64,000 nt of DNA, from the NCBI RefSeq assembly GCF_020509005.1, contig NC_063012.1, positions 4,960,001 through 5,024,000 on the forward strand, written 5' to 3'. Below the pieces are notes generated by a model. It was not told the origin of the DNA, made no database searches, and was given only the letters and a program-made list of their open reading frames with translations. Below, one piece after another: positions 1 through 11,600 of the stretch. This DNA comes from Fulvia fulva (lineage: Eukaryota; Ascomycota; Dothideomycetes; Mycosphaerellales; Mycosphaerellaceae). Numbering within the stretch: position 1 is the first letter of the stretch; every line of letters starts with the position of its first letter. The translations under genes were made by a program, and so were the position numbers.

Positions 1-603
1 ATATCTGTCGAGAGGAGAGGATGATGGAAGACTTCCGGAACGCTGTACATGTAGACACGACGGGAAGAAGTGAGGTATACCTTATCATTTCGCTACACCG
101 GCACAGCGCGGACCGAAGAGCTAGCATTCAAGGTTACATGTACCACCCGACATTATACATAGGCTATAGCCTTCTTGCCATCACCCGCAGCGCCGCAGCA
201 AGCAGCAGGAGTGCCAGTGTAGGCATCGACAACGACAACAACAACACGACCTGCGCGTGCCTTTGCTATGCACGCAACCTGTGCAACGGCGAGCACAATG
301 ATTCCAGGTTGTGGTGGAGAGTGGCCGCTTACATGTACGCTTGGCGCACCTGTACAGCAGGTGACGACGATGACATCTGAAGATGCTCTGACAGCTCGAC
401 ACGTCCGCAACGCTCTTCCGCCATCACCATTTATTTGCTCTTTGTTTCTGCCACCTGCGAGTCTTGTCTCCCTGGGCGCGCAATCTTTCGCACACACCTA
501 CCCCTACAGCACCTCTTGCACCTACTGTAGTATTGCACTGCTTCTTTGTATTGCACTCTGACACAAGCTGCCCTCCACTCCCGACTGCTCGGGCTGTGGC
601 ACC
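1..603. other. Intergenic / 5' flank of AMP deaminase
   Basis: No supportable gene. The open frames here overlap each other on both strands, have no recognisable domains and read as low-complexity Cys/Arg/Ser-rich peptides. The stretch is best taken as the promoter and 5' leader of the AMP deaminase gene; pyrimidine-rich runs occur around 405-490 and 570-600, as is usual upstream of fungal start codons. Confidence 0.5.
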
Positions 604-3600
604 ATGATGCAGCGAAGCGCCATGCCTCCCTCCCTCTCGGCGCATCATATAGTACATGATCCGGACACAGACGACGAAGACCTCGACGACGCTGCAATCT
701 CTTCAGACGGCGAAGACGGCGGCAGCGAAGCCGATCCTCGAGAGCACGCCCATGAGTCGACGGGTCTCGCGAGGCGGGCGTCCAAGGAGATCGAGAGCCT
801 TGGTCTCAGAGATGTTGCCGCACTGTCAGGTGAATCGGCTGTTGAAGAGGCGGAGCCACAGGGCATGCTCGCAAGAGACAAGCAACGACGCACCACCACA
901 TACAACTACCAGCTGGAGAAGCAAATGTCGCATGTAGAAGCCAAGCAGTTCTATCAGCAGCAGCAGAGGCAGAACACCATGTACGATGAGCAGACTGCCA
1001 CGCCCCTTACCGGCAGCCCCATCATTCGCTCCAAGACGTTTGGCTCGCACATGGGAGAACCCTTCCAAAGAAGCGGCAGCACCCGCAGTATGAACAGCTT
1101 CAAAGAGCCAGGCTTTGCCTCTGCGCTTCCCGTGGGCCTCAGTGACCCTCAGAAGGACCCGAACAGTTCTACTATTCAATCGCCGGGTATTGGACGCTTC
1201 GAGGGTGCGAATGGCATTCATTCTGCTGCAGTGAAAGACGAGGATCCAGCCGTGGCCGACAAAGCTGCACGAGCCCATGCGCTACACCCAGGCTTGCCGC
1301 ATGAGTCCAAGCCGATGCTGGAGCAGGAAGGCATGCATGGTGCAGGAGCAGGCATTGGTCAAGATGCGCCGAACGACTCCAGTGTTACGACGGAGCTTAG
1401 CGCCATCTATTCTAACATCCAGAAAGTCCTCGATCTGAGACACAAGTACATCCGTCTGTCCCTACAGGGCCCTCATGACAACCCAAAGGATGATCCGGGA
1501 TGGAATATCTACCCTCCACCGCCCGAGCCGGTATGGCACGAGAACAAGCAGCGGACGGACAAGCATGGCGAGCCAATTGACGAGGATGTCAAAACGCCAG
1601 TTACTCCCAGGCGAAAACAACGTAAAATGGGCCAGGAAATTGGCGAGGACTTTGATCTTGACGACTGCCTGCCGGTGCCAGAAGCTGGGGAAATGTCTTT
1701 CAGGCTGGACGACAAGGGAGTATACCAAGTATACGAGTCTGCAGCCGCTGTTGAGCTTGGGGAGCCCATCTTGCATGTACCGGATATCAGGGAGTATTAC
1801 ATGGACCTCGACAGCATACTCAGCATAGGCTCCGATGGGCCGAGCAAATCGTTCGCTTATCGTCGCCTGCAGTACCTGGAAGGGAAATTCAACTTGTATG
1901 TTCTTCTGAACGAGTATCAGGAGATTGCAGACACAAAGGCCGTGCCGCATCGTGACTTCTACAACGTGCGAAAAGTCGATACTCACGTTCACCATTCTGC
2001 CTGCATGAACCAGAAACATTTACTGCGCTTTATCAAAAGTAAGATGAAGAAGTCACCCGACGAGGTCGTATTGTTTAGAGATGGAAAATTTCTCACGCTT
2101 AAGGAGGTGTTCGAAAGTATCAATCTCACAGCATACGACCTCAGCATTGACACCCTGGATATGCACGCCCATACAGACTCCTTCCATCGATTCGACAAGT
2201 TCAATCTGAAGTACAATCCTATCGGTGAGAGCAGACTGAGGACAATCTTCCTCAAGACAGACAACCACCTGCAAGGCCGATACCTTGCAGAGCTCACCAA
2301 GGAAGTCATATCCGATCTGGAGAGTAGCAAGTATCAGATGGTAGAGTGGCGTATCAGTATCTATGGGCGGTCAATGGACGAGTGGGACAAGCTCGCTGCT
2401 TGGGTGGTAGACAACAAGCTGTACTCGCCCAATGTTCGCTGGCTGATCCAAGTACCGCGACTGTACGACGTGTACAAAGGATCGGGCCAGATGGAGAGCT
2501 TTGATCAGGTCATTAAGAATCTGTTCCAACCACTTTTCGAGGTCACGCAAGATCCCAGCAAACATCCTAAGCTGCACATCTTTCTGCAGAGAGTTATTGG
2601 CTTTGATTCTGTCGACGACGAAAGCAAGACCGAGCGCCGGATCTATCGCAAGTTTCCACTGCCAAAGGACTGGAATACGAAGCAAAATCCGCCATACACG
2701 TACTGGATCTACTACTTGTTCGCCAACATTGCATCACTGAATGTCTGGCGCAAACAGCGTGGTTTCAGCACTTTTGTCCTTCGCCCACACTGTGGTGAGG
2801 CTGGTGACACGGATCACTTGGCTGCCGCTACGCTGTGCTGTCATAGTATTAGCCACGGCTTGCTGCTGCGTAAAACTCCATTACTGCAGTACGTTTTCTA
2901 CTTGGAACAGATCGGTGTTGCGATGAGCCCACTGAGCAACAACGCTCTTTTCCTGGCATACGAACGAAACCCTTTCCTGCAGTACTTCCGACGTGGTCTC
3001 AATGTCAGCTTATCGACAGATGATCCGCTACAGTTCGCGTTCACCAAAGAACCACTCATAGAAGAGTATGCGGTCGCGGCGCAAATTTACAAGCTATCGG
3101 CAGTGGACATGTGCGAGCTGGCGAAACATTCAGTCATACAGTCCGGCTTCGAGCATGCCATGAAGCAGCGATGGCTTGGTAACAACTATCATTTGGCTGG
3201 TGTCGCTGGCAACGACATGGCTAAGGTCAACGTACCCAATATCAGAGAAGCTTTTCGACATGAGACCTGGCTGCAGGAACTTGCCATGATCGACCGCTAC
3301 ACCAATGCGCCAAGTCAGTCGCGCCTCAGTACAACAGCGCTGGCTCCGGGTAGGCACTCCAATAGTGCTGCAGCAGTACCCGCAAGCCCTACAGCGAGTA
3401 TGAAGACCAACCCTTCTGCTTCAAATCCCATGCATGGTGTAGATGGATCGAACCAGCCGGGCGGTGCAAGATACCAGGACCCCAACGCCGCAGCTACACC
3501 ACATTCCTACAGACCCAATGCCCAGGCGGCCCGACTTTCCACGACAATGTCCCAGCTAGACCTTGGCCAGCAAGACGGGGCTTCGGGCTACCAGTCTCGA

Positions 3601-3999
3601 GGTACCAACGTCCGCGACTATGGCCAGCCTTCACGTTCGTCGACCCTTCTATTTAACTCACCTGCAGTGGACGACCCACAAGGAACATTTCCACCTCTCC
3701 CGCAAGCAGCAGGAGAAGGCACCAATCCAGCTGCGGTCCTGCAGCCAGCCTTTGGAAGCACTCTTATTCACGGCTCGGAGCCAAGAATGTTTCCGGGCGT
3801 TGTCAGTCGGCGAAGAAAATCGTCCATCGTCAGCCGTCCGTTAAGTCAAAATATAGACGGGGAGAGTTCTGAGAATGCGTTGGAAAAGAGCACTAGCACG
3901 CTGTCAAGATCACAGGGCGAGGACGCTCTGATGATGGGCTTGGAGAGGAGGAACACGATTGAAGAGACGGCAGCTGAGAGTGAAAACACTGACGACTGA
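604..3999 (+). CDS. AMD1: AMP deaminase
   Basis: Encodes a 1131-residue AMP deaminase, the cytosolic enzyme that hydrolyses AMP to IMP and ammonia in the purine nucleotide cycle. The N-terminal 350 or so residues are acidic, Ser/Gln-rich and probably disordered. The catalytic TIM-barrel follows: the zinc-binding KVDTHVHHSACMNQKHLLRF segment lies near residue 457, the conserved HCGEAGD near 727 and the SLSTDDPLQF active-site segment near 801, all intact. The last 220 or so residues are a Ser/Pro/Ala-rich low-complexity tail. Length exceeds the yeast enzyme (about 810) because of both extensions, which is common in Pezizomycotina. One uninterrupted exon; a second ATG-codon Met directly follows the first. 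Downstream genes are functionally unrelated. Confidence 0.95.
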   Translation: MMQRSAMPPSLSAHHIVHDPDTDDEDLDDAAISSDGEDGGSEADPREHAHESTGLARRASKEIESLGLRDVAALSGESAVEEAEPQGMLARDKQRRTTTYNYQLEKQMSHVEAKQFYQQQQRQNTMYDEQTATPLTGSPIIRSKTFGSHMGEPFQRSGSTRSMNSFKEPGFASALPVGLSDPQKDPNSSTIQSPGIGRFEGANGIHSAAVKDEDPAVADKAARAHALHPGLPHESKPMLEQEGMHGAGAGIGQDAPNDSSVTTELSAIYSNIQKVLDLRHKYIRLSLQGPHDNPKDDPGWNIYPPPPEPVWHENKQRTDKHGEPIDEDVKTPVTPRRKQRKMGQEIGEDFDLDDCLPVPEAGEMSFRLDDKGVYQVYESAAAVELGEPILHVPDIREYYMDLDSILSIGSDGPSKSFAYRRLQYLEGKFNLYVLLNEYQEIADTKAVPHRDFYNVRKVDTHVHHSACMNQKHLLRFIKSKMKKSPDEVVLFRDGKFLTLKEVFESINLTAYDLSIDTLDMHAHTDSFHRFDKFNLKYNPIGESRLRTIFLKTDNHLQGRYLAELTKEVISDLESSKYQMVEWRISIYGRSMDEWDKLAAWVVDNKLYSPNVRWLIQVPRLYDVYKGSGQMESFDQVIKNLFQPLFEVTQDPSKHPKLHIFLQRVIGFDSVDDESKTERRIYRKFPLPKDWNTKQNPPYTYWIYYLFANIASLNVWRKQRGFSTFVLRPHCGEAGDTDHLAAATLCCHSISHGLLLRKTPLLQYVFYLEQIGVAMSPLSNNALFLAYERNPFLQYFRRGLNVSLSTDDPLQFAFTKEPLIEEYAVAAQIYKLSAVDMCELAKHSVIQSGFEHAMKQRWLGNNYHLAGVAGNDMAKVNVPNIREAFRHETWLQELAMIDRYTNAPSQSRLSTTALAPGRHSNSAAAVPASPTASMKTNPSASNPMHGVDGSNQPGGARYQDPNAAATPHSYRPNAQAARLSTTMSQLDLGQQDGASGYQSRGTNVRDYGQPSRSSTLLFNSPAVDDPQGTFPPLPQAAGEGTNPAAVLQPAFGSTLIHGSEPRMFPGVVSRRRKSSIVSRPLSQNIDGESSENALEKSTSTLSRSQGEDALMMGLERRNTIEETAAESENTDD

Positions 4000-4791
4000 C
4001 GAGACTATGAATAGATGTATCGTTGACACCATGCGATAGAAAGCGAGGCGTACAGGCGGGCTTGCCTTATAACAACACTGTGTGAAGAAACCTCTTGGAA
4101 TAGCTCCAATGTGTGACCACGCCTGCACGTGCCGACCTGTTATCGTAGAAAGCGAGGACCCTTCCTCATACCACCTATACCCCAGTTCGTGAACCTTGCA
4201 TGAAGGATTGGCTGTGCCTATCTTGGAATGACATGACAACACCAGTGACCAGGCTCGTTTCGATTCTTGTGCACGTCGTCGCTCCCCTCTTTGTGCTTCC
4301 TGGGAACAAGGCACTGTGCACCTGATATCGATATCGCAGATCACGGGTCCCCAGCCATCATCCTTCAACGAGACCGACGTCAGCAAGCGCACTGATTCAA
4401 CCCCACCATCCCGCGCTTGGCCAGCTGACGACCTACATGTACCCTGTCGTACACCGCAATCACTTGACGACTGCGACTGCGTCCACTTCCCTTGCTACGA
4501 CTACAGCCTCTACACCTCATCGCCGCTCATTGCTGTGCATGCTGTGTGAGGCGTGGGCTGGATAAGGCAGACGAGCCTCGGCATATATCATCCCCTGGCC
4601 ATCGTTCCCATCAACGTACGATTGCTCTCGTGGGTCTCGAGCTGCATTCCGACTTCGGACAGAGTGTCTAGTGGCACATGGTCGAGGATAGGCACGATTG
4701 AGCACGTTTCGGGCGGCGAAGCTCGACCACATGCAAGTAGCGGCACGTTTGGCCATCGAGCGAGCCCCAGAACGAAGAGACAGAGTGTAGC
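4000..4791. other. Intergenic region
   Basis: About 0.8 kb between AMP deaminase and the next gene. It presumably holds the 3' UTR of the first and the promoter of the second. A frame is open through 4553-4791 continuous with the next gene's second exon, but it lacks conserved features and has a poorer start context than the ATG at 4792. No RNA gene or repeat was seen. Confidence 0.4.
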
Positions 4792-6250
4792 ATGGACGAA
4801 CGACAACAACCGGCGCATTCGAGCGACCAGATCCGACGACCAGGTCACACGTCAGCCATGCCATCACGTTCGGCTGAGTCTAGCAGGCGCATGCATCCCG
4901 ACACCGAGTCTTTGCACGGCGTCATGTCAAGAGGTATGTTGCAGAGCCATGCTTGTATCGCCAGCGTACCTTCTTGCCCTGCGTCGCACACGTTCACACA
5001 GCATGGCTTGGTGTTGTCAGTCTTATAGCGACTGGGCTGACTTCTACAACCTAGTCGATTCATGGATCGACGTTTCTTCGCAGCCGTCGTCGTCGTCTCT
5101 GTCATCGGCTGGCGAAGAGATTGTAACCACTGGACTGCGAGTGCAAGACGACCCTCGAACGAGGCGGCGACGAACACAGCGATCCGACCTGCCGACACAT
5201 CTCCACATCACAAGAACACAGTCTGCGGGCGGCACTAGCAGTCAGGAGGAATACGAAGAGAGCGAGAGCGAATCGGACAGGATTATGACATCTTCTGGAG
5301 AGGGACCCATGTTGGCAGCACCTCTATCTCGACCTAGCATGCCCTTCGTACAACGAGCCCAGCAGCCTTCGGCACAAGTCTCTGCTACTGTTCAAGACTC
5401 GGACGATGATGACGAGAACAGGACCGCGATCAACTATCCTATTAACAACGACACCTGCTTTACGCCTCTACCCAATGCTTTTTCACATCCACCAAGTGCT
5501 GGTCAGGCACGGCATGCGAGTCAGCCGGTTCCTGACTCATACTTTCCTGCAACGAGGTCGATACCTGCAACACGATCATCGACTCGTCAGTCTCTTCCTG
5601 CGAATATGGAACGACGTCACAGCCATCTACCACACAATGTGTTGTCACCATCGTTCAACGCAGCTGCAGAACATGACGAAGCACTACGGGCCAGTCTAAC
5701 GAGCCTGCTTTCCGTTGCGGCTGCCGCGCGAGGCTTGCCAAAGGTACGGCCTCAAGCCGCTGAGACGGCGCTTCCGCCGCGCAGCAACAGGGTCGACCCG
5801 TCGACGTTCAGGATGGTGCCAGAATCCGCGCTGCCCGTGAACTCTCCAACACAATTCCAGGAACCTACCTTCAAGCCTACCATCAGAAGAACCTCTACCA
5901 ACTCGACATCGACATCAGATCGGACAAAGGACCATAAACGGAAAGCAGTCGCAGTACCGACACGGAGCGCCAGTCGAGAACGCCGAGCACTTAAGAAGGC
6001 TCGAAGGTCTGCATCGACCGAGGACTTGCACGTTACCCCAACTCTCCTAACTTGGGTAGTGTCCGCCGGTATCGTAGTGTGTTTGAGCGCCCTAAGCTTT
6101 ACTGCTGGCTACACCGTCGGCAAAGAAGCCGGTAGGCTAGAGGCCACCGAGCTCATGGCAGATGAACAGCTCCGAACTTGTGCTCGAGAAGCAGGAAGGT
6201 CGAGTCTCGGCTTGAAGCGTTCATTGGCACGGAGTGCGATTCAGGCATAG
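4792..6250 (+). CDS. Hypothetical protein with single C-terminal membrane segment
   Basis: Not recognised. I model two exons, 4792-4933 and 5055-6250, with a 121-bp intron (GTATGT donor, GCTGAC branch-like motif, TAG acceptor) that joins in frame and gives 445 residues. An unspliced reading from 4553 (565 residues) is also open, but its N-terminus is unlike a real protein. The product is Ser/Thr/Arg-rich and probably disordered for about 370 residues, has acidic patches (EEYEESESESD) and a basic KKARR cluster, then one hydrophobic helix near residues 378-400 (LTWVVSAGIVVCLSALSF) and a short, charged tail. This suggests a tail-anchored or single-pass membrane protein with a large cytosolic part; function unknown. 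Confidence 0.6.
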
Positions 6251-6643
6251 GGATCATTGAGCAGCATGCATTGCGATGGCGTTATGATGGCGTGGAGTGG
6301 AGTGGAGCACGATGGCAACGAAGCATGACATTCATGCGAGATATCCCAAGGCGGTGGAGTAGATGGCGGGGAAACAGTTAGGATTACATGTCTCTTACGG
6401 AGTATCGTGGCAGCATAGCACTTCCTGCGACCCAAATTTATTACTCAAGGGCCTCTTGGCCATTTGAAGCTTTGAGGGATCAAAGCTAAACCGTTGCATG
6501 TGCCAAGGCATTCACATGCGTCCTATTGTGACGCTCGCTGGCTATTGTGTAGCTTGCTTTGAAAAGTGCGACGTTGCTGCAACACAGTTCAGATTTTATT
6601 CCTCAACGAACCAGCCCGTCTACAACAAACACTCGCTACAAAG
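6251..6643. other. Intergenic region
   Basis: Short spacer of about 0.4 kb between two plus-strand genes. No coding or RNA signal seen beyond short overlapping open frames. Confidence 0.4.
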
Positions 6644-8274
6644 ATGGACGGGCTTCTTGGCCCAAATGGCTTCACCATTCCTGCGGAAGTCAACGTCAGA
6701 CTACTGCCACTTCAAAGCAGATTGGCCACTGAAGACCAACACCTCACTCCAAGAGTTCTGGGTGTCGAAAGCAGCACAAGAGGACAGGAGTGTCGTCAGC
6801 TGTACACGCCTTCAAATCGCGCAGCTTGGGCCACGCCTCCAATGTCAGTAGCAAGATTTGAAAGCGCGGAGACTAGGCGTCGTTTTGAAGAGCCACCGGG
6901 CAGAAGATACTGGGAGGGAGAAAGAAGTGATGATGGTCGGCGCGACTCGAGGACCGAAGCGTGGTCCGCTCAGCACACATTCCCGAAGCCGCCAGAGAGG
7001 CGGAACAGAGAATCAAGCGAGGATTATGACAGCTACAGGGCAGCAGCCACGGTCATGCGGGATCAACAGTATGCGCCGCCAACCAGTGCATCATCATATG
7101 CCGATCCGCAACGGCGGAGGCTGGTGACTGACCAAGCCGACTACGAGATTATCAAGCCACTCCGATCGACGACCGGCAGTTTAAGCCACGAAGAGCTGTA
7201 CTTGATCGAAGACTGCAACACCAAAGAGCTGTTCGTGCAGAAGAGGCTGAGGATGACAACGACGTCGAGCAGAGAGCGCGCGCGACAGCCGAGCGCAACG
7301 CACTATTGCAGATCATGACACAAGAAGGTGCCTCTGCGCATGTCGTCCAAATCATCGAGGCCTTCTACGACGGCCGAAGCGCATACAGCCATCTCATCCT
7401 CGAACACTGCGACAGTGGCACCCTCGAGGACTTCATCTGTCGCTACCAGCGAGAAGACAGGAGAACTCCCGAAGACTTTGCTGGGCATGTGCTGGCAAGC
7501 CGGGCGTCTGCACTCTGCACATGCCACTACGGAGGCGGCCATGCTGGTGCTACAGGCACTGCTTCTCGAGATTGGAAAATGCTGTGTCAGGTCAACATCA
7601 AGCCGTCCAACATCTGGCTCACGTCGCAAGAAAAGGTTGGGCCCTACCCTCGAATTGTGCTTTGTGGATTTGATCTTGTCTCGACCAAGGAAGATATCAC
7701 AAGCAGAAGGGCTCACGAGTTGGTCGCGCGGTACGGAGACCAGCAATGGATGGCACCCGAAGGTCGATACCAACGAGATGACTTTGGTCGATACCAACGA
7801 GATGACTTTGGTCGATACCAACGAGATGACTTTGGTCGATCGACACAATCGCTTACATTTGGAAGTGCAACGGACGTCTGGCAGATGGGCGCTGTCACTC
7901 AAATTCTGTGCCGTTTATCTCAAGAGCCGCGAAGCATGAATGGAGATCCAGATGTCTGTGGCAGGGACTTCTCGTTCGCCCTGAACAACCTGGTCGCTTG
8001 CTGCATGCAGCCAGACTGGAGGAATCGACCAAACGCCATGGACTTGGCGAAGGAGGTGCACCGGGAGATGTTGCAACGCGCTCGAGGTAAAGCGAAACGT
8101 GGTGAGGAGGGTGGTGTCGAGGTATTGGCTAGGAAGAACCAAGGCGTTGAATACTGTCGGCGGGTGAAGCAGACGCGTGCATGCTGTGACTGGCAGCGAG
8201 AGGAAGCCGTCAAGTCGTGTCGTGCGTGTTGCGGGGCTTCTCGGCTGCCAATCCACTTCGGCGGACGACGATGA
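6644..8274 (+). pseudogene. Frameshifted, catalytically degenerate protein kinase-like gene
   Basis: Two overlapping frames together spell one kinase-like protein. Frame one (ATG 6644 to about 7250) has a disordered N-terminus and then the N-lobe DYEIIKPLRST...LYLIEDCNTKELFVQKRL, with the VAIK-type lysine in FVQKRL. The homology then continues only in the frame one base back (from about 7245 to 8274): ALLQIMTQEG, LEHCDSGTLEDFI, a catalytic-loop segment reading QVNIKPSNIWL where active kinases have HxDxKPxN, and a DFG position reading GFD. MAPEG and TDVWQMGAV are kept. No GT-AG pair repairs the switch without deleting the N-lobe. A 24-bp triplication lies just after MAPEG. I read it as a decaying kinase copy; an assembly indel in a true pseudokinase is the alternative. 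Confidence 0.6.
7762..7840 (+). repeat. 24-bp minisatellite, three units plus partial
   Basis: Three perfect tandem copies of a 24-bp unit beginning GGTCGATACC occupy 7762-7785, 7786-7809 and 7810-7833, followed by the partial unit GGTCGAT. In frame each unit encodes GRYQRDDF. The array sits directly after the MAPE(G) motif of the degenerate kinase, so it inserts about 24 residues into the activation/P+1 segment. Confidence 0.95.
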
Positions 8275-8625
8275 CTTCCAATTGACGAATACATACTTGT
8301 AGCAAGGAAGTGGGCCACCACTCATCCTGACTCTTGCATCGCATTCGCACAGTTCGTCCGCCTCGCCACATCGCAGCCATACCGTCGCCCCTCGACCACC
8401 ACCCGCACGAGCGAACACGCATCTCATACGCGCGCCCATCGACATCACAGAAATCGTCTGGCTGCGCTGCAAGGACTCCGCAGTCGATCCCTTTCCTTTG
8501 CTTCCTGGAGACTGTTCCAGGCTTCGCCAACCGCACCTTTAAACACGCCGTGATCCAGTGTGGTCACAGCGAGGTGCGACAGTCGGAGTCGTCGGACCAT
8601 CTCCACCGCGTCTCTCTCCCAGCCC
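8275..8625. other. Intergenic / 5' leader
   Basis: About 350 bp between the degenerate kinase and the BTB protein. The frame of the downstream gene is open from 8560 but has only a GTG there; the first ATG is at 8626. Cytosine-rich pyrimidine runs fit a fungal 5' UTR. Confidence 0.4.
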
Positions 8626-11600
8626 ATGATCAGTCTGCTCTGGAAAGCCTTCTATGATGACCATGTCGATACCTTTCGGCAGCTGTTGGAGACCGCGGCC
8701 TACAATGCGCGACCGTATGGAGCAAGAGGAGCATCATCGCACCGTTCCGCTGCGATAGCGAGTCCCGTACAGCCGGGCACTTCGCCAATGAACACAAGAA
8801 GCCGTCGGACTGCTACGCCAAAAACAGCTGTCAATGCCGGGTCTGCCTTGACCAAAGAGAATCTCAACATGCTTGATGGGGCGGGTATGACACTGTTGCA
8901 TTACGCAGTGTCGTCTGTCAAGGAGACTGCCATCGACTTTGCGACAGCACTCCTTGAGCACCCTATCATCGACCTGTATGCGCAGGATGAAGAGAACGGC
9001 TGGACAGCCCTGCATCGTGCCTTTTACTTCGGCAACATCACGATTGCGCGCTTCATATTGGAACGTGATGCAGGTGTGGCGCTTAGCAAGTTGAGAGGGA
9101 ACTCCCGGCCGACCCTCTCGCTTGTCAAAGTGAAGGACAAGGAAGGGCTCGGCCCACTAGACTTGTACGCAGCTACGATCAAGGATAGGACTCTTCGCCC
9201 GGCGCTCTCTACGCGCCAGCGATCAGGCTCCAACGGCAGTGATGATGAACGTCCGATACTGGATCCCAGCGACGGTCATGGTCCATCTCCAGTCAAAATT
9301 CCTTTCATTGATGTCCATGGCGATCAACTCTTCCATTTTGGCAGCAACCGAAACGTCTCACTGGGTTTCGGCGATCAAGATGATCGACAGTTCCCAGAAC
9401 GCATCAATCTACGACGCCCTGAGCACCTCGTACGACGGTTCTACGAAGAGTACCTGGATCATCATGAAAGTAGGTGGTCTGGTCACGACCCAGCGTACCA
9501 AAGCAAAGCAGACTCAGTGTCGAACATGTGGGTAGAGGATATCCCTTGGATGCCAAAGTCTCGGCCACTTGAGATCCAGGATGTGCATATGTCCAAGCTG
9601 CACACTGCCGTGCTCACGACAGACCCCGAAGCCAACTTATACATGTGTGGCCATGGACAAGGAGGCCGCCTAGGAACTGGAGATGAGCGCACGCGCTTCC
9701 ACTTTGTATGCATCGAAGGTGGTGCGCTCGCTGGCAAACGGGTCGCTACTGTAGCCCTTGGCCAGAACCACACACTAGCTCTCTCTGACGACGGCGAGAT
9801 ATTTTCATGGGGCAACAATGCATACGGGCAGTTGGGCTACAATCTGCCAAAGGCGCCAAACGATGAGGAGCCCATTACTACGATTCCACAACAGATCTTT
9901 GGACCTTTGAAGCGGGAGACGGTCATTGGCGTGGCCGCGTCTCGCGTCCACTCAGTGGCCCATACAGCGACCTCATTGTACGTGATGGGTAAGAACGATG
10001 GACAGCTCGGAATTGTCGACTCGGATGCTCGCTCTCTGGACATGCAGGTTGCTCCTCGAAGGGTCGCCGCAGCCTTATTCACATCAGCCATAGCATCCGT
10101 GGCGGCCATCGACAGTGCTACTGTCTGCTTGCTGGACAATCATGATGTCTGGGTCTTTGCTAACTTTGGGTATGCCAAGGTGCCGTTTCCGCTTGATGGC
10201 TTCACCAATTACTTCCTCCGACAGAGCTTCTTGGTGACCACGTATGACTCTGCGCCCAATCAAATTAGCAAAGTCACTGCTGAAGGCGACACCATCTGCG
10301 CTCTCTCCACCCGCGGCGAGGTCTACACCGTCTCCATCAGTCAGCGACAAGACACCAAGGCTAGCGTCTCCACCACCAATCCAACCAAGATACGTGGCGC
10401 GATCTCAACACCGCAGCGCATTTGGTCGCCTAAGAAAAGTAGCATGGCGGCCAGAGACGTCGGCCTTGACACTGATGGCAGTATCATTCTGTCTACGGAA
10501 GAGGGCAGTGTGTGGAACCGTACTAAGCGCGCCACCATGAAGGATGCATCGAATGTCGCCACCTCAGAGTATAAGCCCAAGGATTACAAATTCTCGCGGG
10601 TTCCTGGCTTGACACGTGTAATGGCTGTGCGATCATCTGGCCATGGTGCCTATGCTGCCATCCGTCGCGACTGCGATGTGCTGCAGACCCAGGTCGTGGT
10701 CGAAGACCCGACTCTGTGGAAAGATCTATTCCCACTGCTCTCGCTGAGTCAACTTATCGACCACAATATCGAGAGCGAAGACGATACATCGCGACATCGG
10801 TTCTGGCAAGGCACAAAGCGGCCAAGCGAAGTTCTGCTGCTCAGAAAGGCTGTTCTTCGGTGCGCGGACATCGGTGCAGACTTGAAGACGCTGTTTGAGA
10901 ACGGTTGGAACAGACCGGCCACAAAATACGATGCGCTGTTGGCGACAACGTCTTCCGAAGTCAGGATCCCGGTCCACCGGTGGCTGCTGACTGCCCGCAG
11001 CCGAGTCCTCCGTAGAGGTTTCAGCAATCTCTGCGAGATGAGCACCTTTACCATTCCAGATTTTGCCAGATCGGAGCTTGATGATGAAGGAAGAGTCGTG
11101 ATCACTTTCCAAGGGCTGGACTTGCTCACGATACTCGACCTCGCACTGTACATATACACCGATACAGTCGTGGACTTCTGGCACTTCGTAAAGAGCGCGC
11201 CGAAGATGGCATATAGCTATCGCCAGGTACGCACTGAGCTGATGAAGGTTGCGACGAGACTAGAGCTCGCCAAGCTCGAGCCCGCCGTCCGTCAAATGGT
11301 TGAACCTCGACCTTGTCTTGACATGGACATGGAGATTGCGCACGGCGATCCGGCATACTTCTACGATGGTGACGTTGTTATCGAGCTGGAAGACGACGAA
11401 GTCAAAGTGCATAGCACTTTAATGCGAACCCGTTGTCCATTCTTCGAAGGAATGTTCATGGGACGTTCTCGAGGTGGATGGCTCGCTGGCCGCGATGATC
11501 ATGCCGAGGTCAACGTCGATCTTAAGCACATTAACTCGAAGACCTTCAGCCTGGTCTTGCGCCACATCTACTGCGATTCCGGCGAGGAACTGTTCGATGA

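Noticed and set aside
4553..4791. Unspliced upstream extension of the tail-anchored-like protein
   Set aside because: Residues are not conserved-looking, and a well-formed intron allows a better start at 4792. Kept as an alternative only.
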